Below the pieces are notes generated by a model that had not been told where the DNA came from, made no database searches, and was given only the letters and a program-made list of their open reading frames with translations. Below are positions 62,836-64,000 of a stretch of 64,000 bases of DNA, one piece after another; within the stretch, counting starts at the first letter, position 1, and the number at the start of each line of letters is the position of its first letter. The stretch comes from Bradyrhizobium sp. JYMT SZCCT0428 (GTDB lineage Bacteria; Pseudomonadota; Alphaproteobacteria; Rhizobiales; Xanthobacteraceae): NCBI RefSeq assembly GCF_018131075.1, contig NZ_JAFCLS010000014.1:62001-126000 (forward strand), given 5' to 3'. The translations under genes were made by a program, and so were the position numbers.

Positions 62836-64000
62836 CCGTAGCGAAGCCCGCTTCGCGGCCAAATGTGCCGCATTTCTCCTCCGGCCCCTGTGCCAAGCGC
62901 CCCGGCTGGAATCCCGCAAATCTCAAGGAAGCCGCGCTCGGCCGTTCGCATCGCGCGAAGGTCGGCAAGGCCAAGCTCAAGCTCGCGATCGAATTGACGC
63001 GCGAAGTGCTTGAAGTGCCAGCCGGTTACAAGATCGGCATCGTGCCGGCGTCCGATACCGGCGCGGTCGAAATGGCGCTGTGGTCGCTGCTCGGCGCGCG
63101 CCCCGTCACCACCATCGCCTGGGAATCCTTCGGCGAAGGCTGGGTCAGCGATATCGTCAAGGAACTGAAGCTCAAGGACGTTACCAAGCTGCACGCCGGC
63201 TATGGTGAAATCCCCGATCTTTCCAAGGCCGATCCCGCCTCCGACATCGTCTTCACCTGGAACGGCACCACCTCGGGCGTGCGCGTGCCCAATGCCGACT
63301 GGATCAAGGCTGACCGCGAAGGCCTCACGATCTGCGACGCAACGTCTGCCGCTTTCGCGCAGCCGCTCGATTTCGCAAAGCTCGATGTGGTGACGTTCTC
63401 CTGGCAGAAGGCGCTGGGCGGCGAGGCCGCGCATGGCATGCTGATCCTCTCGCCGCGCGCCGTGGAACGGCTGGAGACCTACAAGCCGGCGTGGCCGCTG
63501 CCGAAAATCTTCCGCCTGACCAAGGGCGGCAAGCTCAACGAAGGCATCTTCGAAGGCGAGACCATCAACACGCCGTCGATGCTGTGCGTCGAGGATTATC
63601 TCGATGCGCTGAACTGGGCGAAATCGATCGGCGGCCTCAAGGCGCTGATCGCGCGCGCCGACGCCAACACCAAGGCGATTGCCGACTGGAAGGCCAGGAC
63701 GCCGTGGATCGATTTCCTGGCCAAGGATGCGGCGATCCGCTCCAACACCTCGGTGTGCCTGAAATTCGTCGATCCCGCGATCACCTCGCTGACGGCGGAC
63801 GCGCAGGCCGACTTCTCCAAGAAGCTGGTCGCGCTGGTGGAGAAGGAAGGCGCCGGTTACGACTTCGCCTATTACCGCGACGCGCCGGCGGGCCTGCGGA
63901 TCTGGTGCGGCGCCACCGTGGAAGCCTCCGACGTCGCGCTGCTGACGCAATGGATCGACTGGGCGTTCGCCGAGACCAAGGCCGCGTTGCCGAAGGCTGC
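62832..64000 (+). CDS. serC: Phosphoserine aminotransferase (runs off the window)
   Basis: 389 codons are present and the frame is still open at 64000. PLP fold-type IV-like aminotransferase making phosphoserine from 3-phosphohydroxypyruvate, also used in vitamin B6 synthesis. Motifs: [12 protein letters not shown] at the start, [30 protein letters not shown], and PLP-Lys in [15 protein letters not shown]. It is the long alphaproteobacterial SerC type. ATG 62832 follows GGAAGGATAGAAT and overlaps the stop of the previous gene. serA probably follows beyond the window. Confidence 0.95.
   Translation, partial: MTVAKPASRPNVPHFSSGPCAKRPGWNPANLKEAALGRSHRAKVGKAKLKLAIELTREVLEVPAGYKIGIVPASDTGAVEMALWSLLGARPVTTIAWESFGEGWVSDIVKELKLKDVTKLHAGYGEIPDLSKADPASDIVFTWNGTTSGVRVPNADWIKADREGLTICDATSAAFAQPLDFAKLDVVTFSWQKALGGEAAHGMLILSPRAVERLETYKPAWPLPKIFRLTKGGKLNEGIFEGETINTPSMLCVEDYLDALNWAKSIGGLKALIARADANTKAIADWKARTPWIDFLAKDAAIRSNTSVCLKFVDPAITSLTADAQADFSKKLVALVEKEGAGYDFAYYRDAPAGLRIWCGATVEASDVALLTQWIDWAFAETKAALPKA

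Overview
The window looks like a core-chromosome segment of an alphaproteobacterium of the Bradyrhizobium/Rhodopseudomonas group. This is inferred from the high GC content, the gene order prs ... lgt ... rplY-pth-ychF, Bradyrhizobiaceae-type family proteins (DUF992, short porin-like outer-membrane proteins, a very long UvrB) and dense palindromic intergenic repeats. I could run no search, so the genus is a judgement. I see no tRNA, rRNA, CRISPR array, insertion sequence or phage gene.

Layout. 1-1.4 kb is intergenic, with a 0.5-kb repeat that folds. 1.4-7.9 kb reads mostly leftward: prs, a lipoprotein, a MerR regulator, the lgt-midA-pgeF operon and a dienelactone hydrolase. 8.0-12.6 kb reads rightward: ubiK, rplY, pth, ychF, two MaoC hydratases, with a DUF4282 membrane gene convergent to ychF. 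12.7-19.4 kb holds small membrane or exported proteins and two NTF2-like proteins, plus a 1.2-kb gene-free stretch carrying an inverted second copy of the first repeat. 19.5-31.5 kb: uvrB, an FMO-like oxidoreductase with a LysR regulator, a TauE exporter, two GSTs, a VOC protein, an enoyl-CoA hydratase opposite a frameshifted TetR gene, and a HAD phosphatase coupled to a CWC protein. 31.5-35.2 kb: a DUF1800-DUF1501 pair, then a DUF559 endonuclease-like gene bracketed by palindromic repeats. 35.2-43.0 kb: aldo/keto reductase, GNAT, membrane-PAS protein, DUF486, PQQ-type sugar dehydrogenase, GST and aspartate aminotransferase. 43.2-47.5 kb: two DUF992 genes, a fused double-barrel outer-membrane protein, an AraC regulator and the 3' scrap of a third DUF992 gene. 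47.7-64 kb: an EF-G paralogue, a WG-repeat gene split by an in-frame stop, aroE, a tandem pair of exported proteins, lldD-type oxidase, glmM, an MFS transporter, two outer-membrane proteins, GST, GNAT and serC, which runs off the end behind a serC-leader-like RNA.

How the genes work together. Much of the window is housekeeping: PRPP synthesis (prs), lipoprotein maturation (lgt), peptidoglycan precursors (glmM), translation (rplY, pth, ychF), excision repair (uvrB), the shikimate pathway (aroE) and serine/B6 synthesis (serC). Scattered detoxification genes (four GSTs, VOC, AKR, DLH) and envelope proteins fill the rest.

The most interesting signals are not ordinary genes. They are the ~110-nt fold whose two copies differ by pair-preserving substitutions, the repeat-bracketed DUF559 gene, a palindrome translated inside uvrB, and the DUF992 scrap that forms a direct repeat around the barrel/AraC module.
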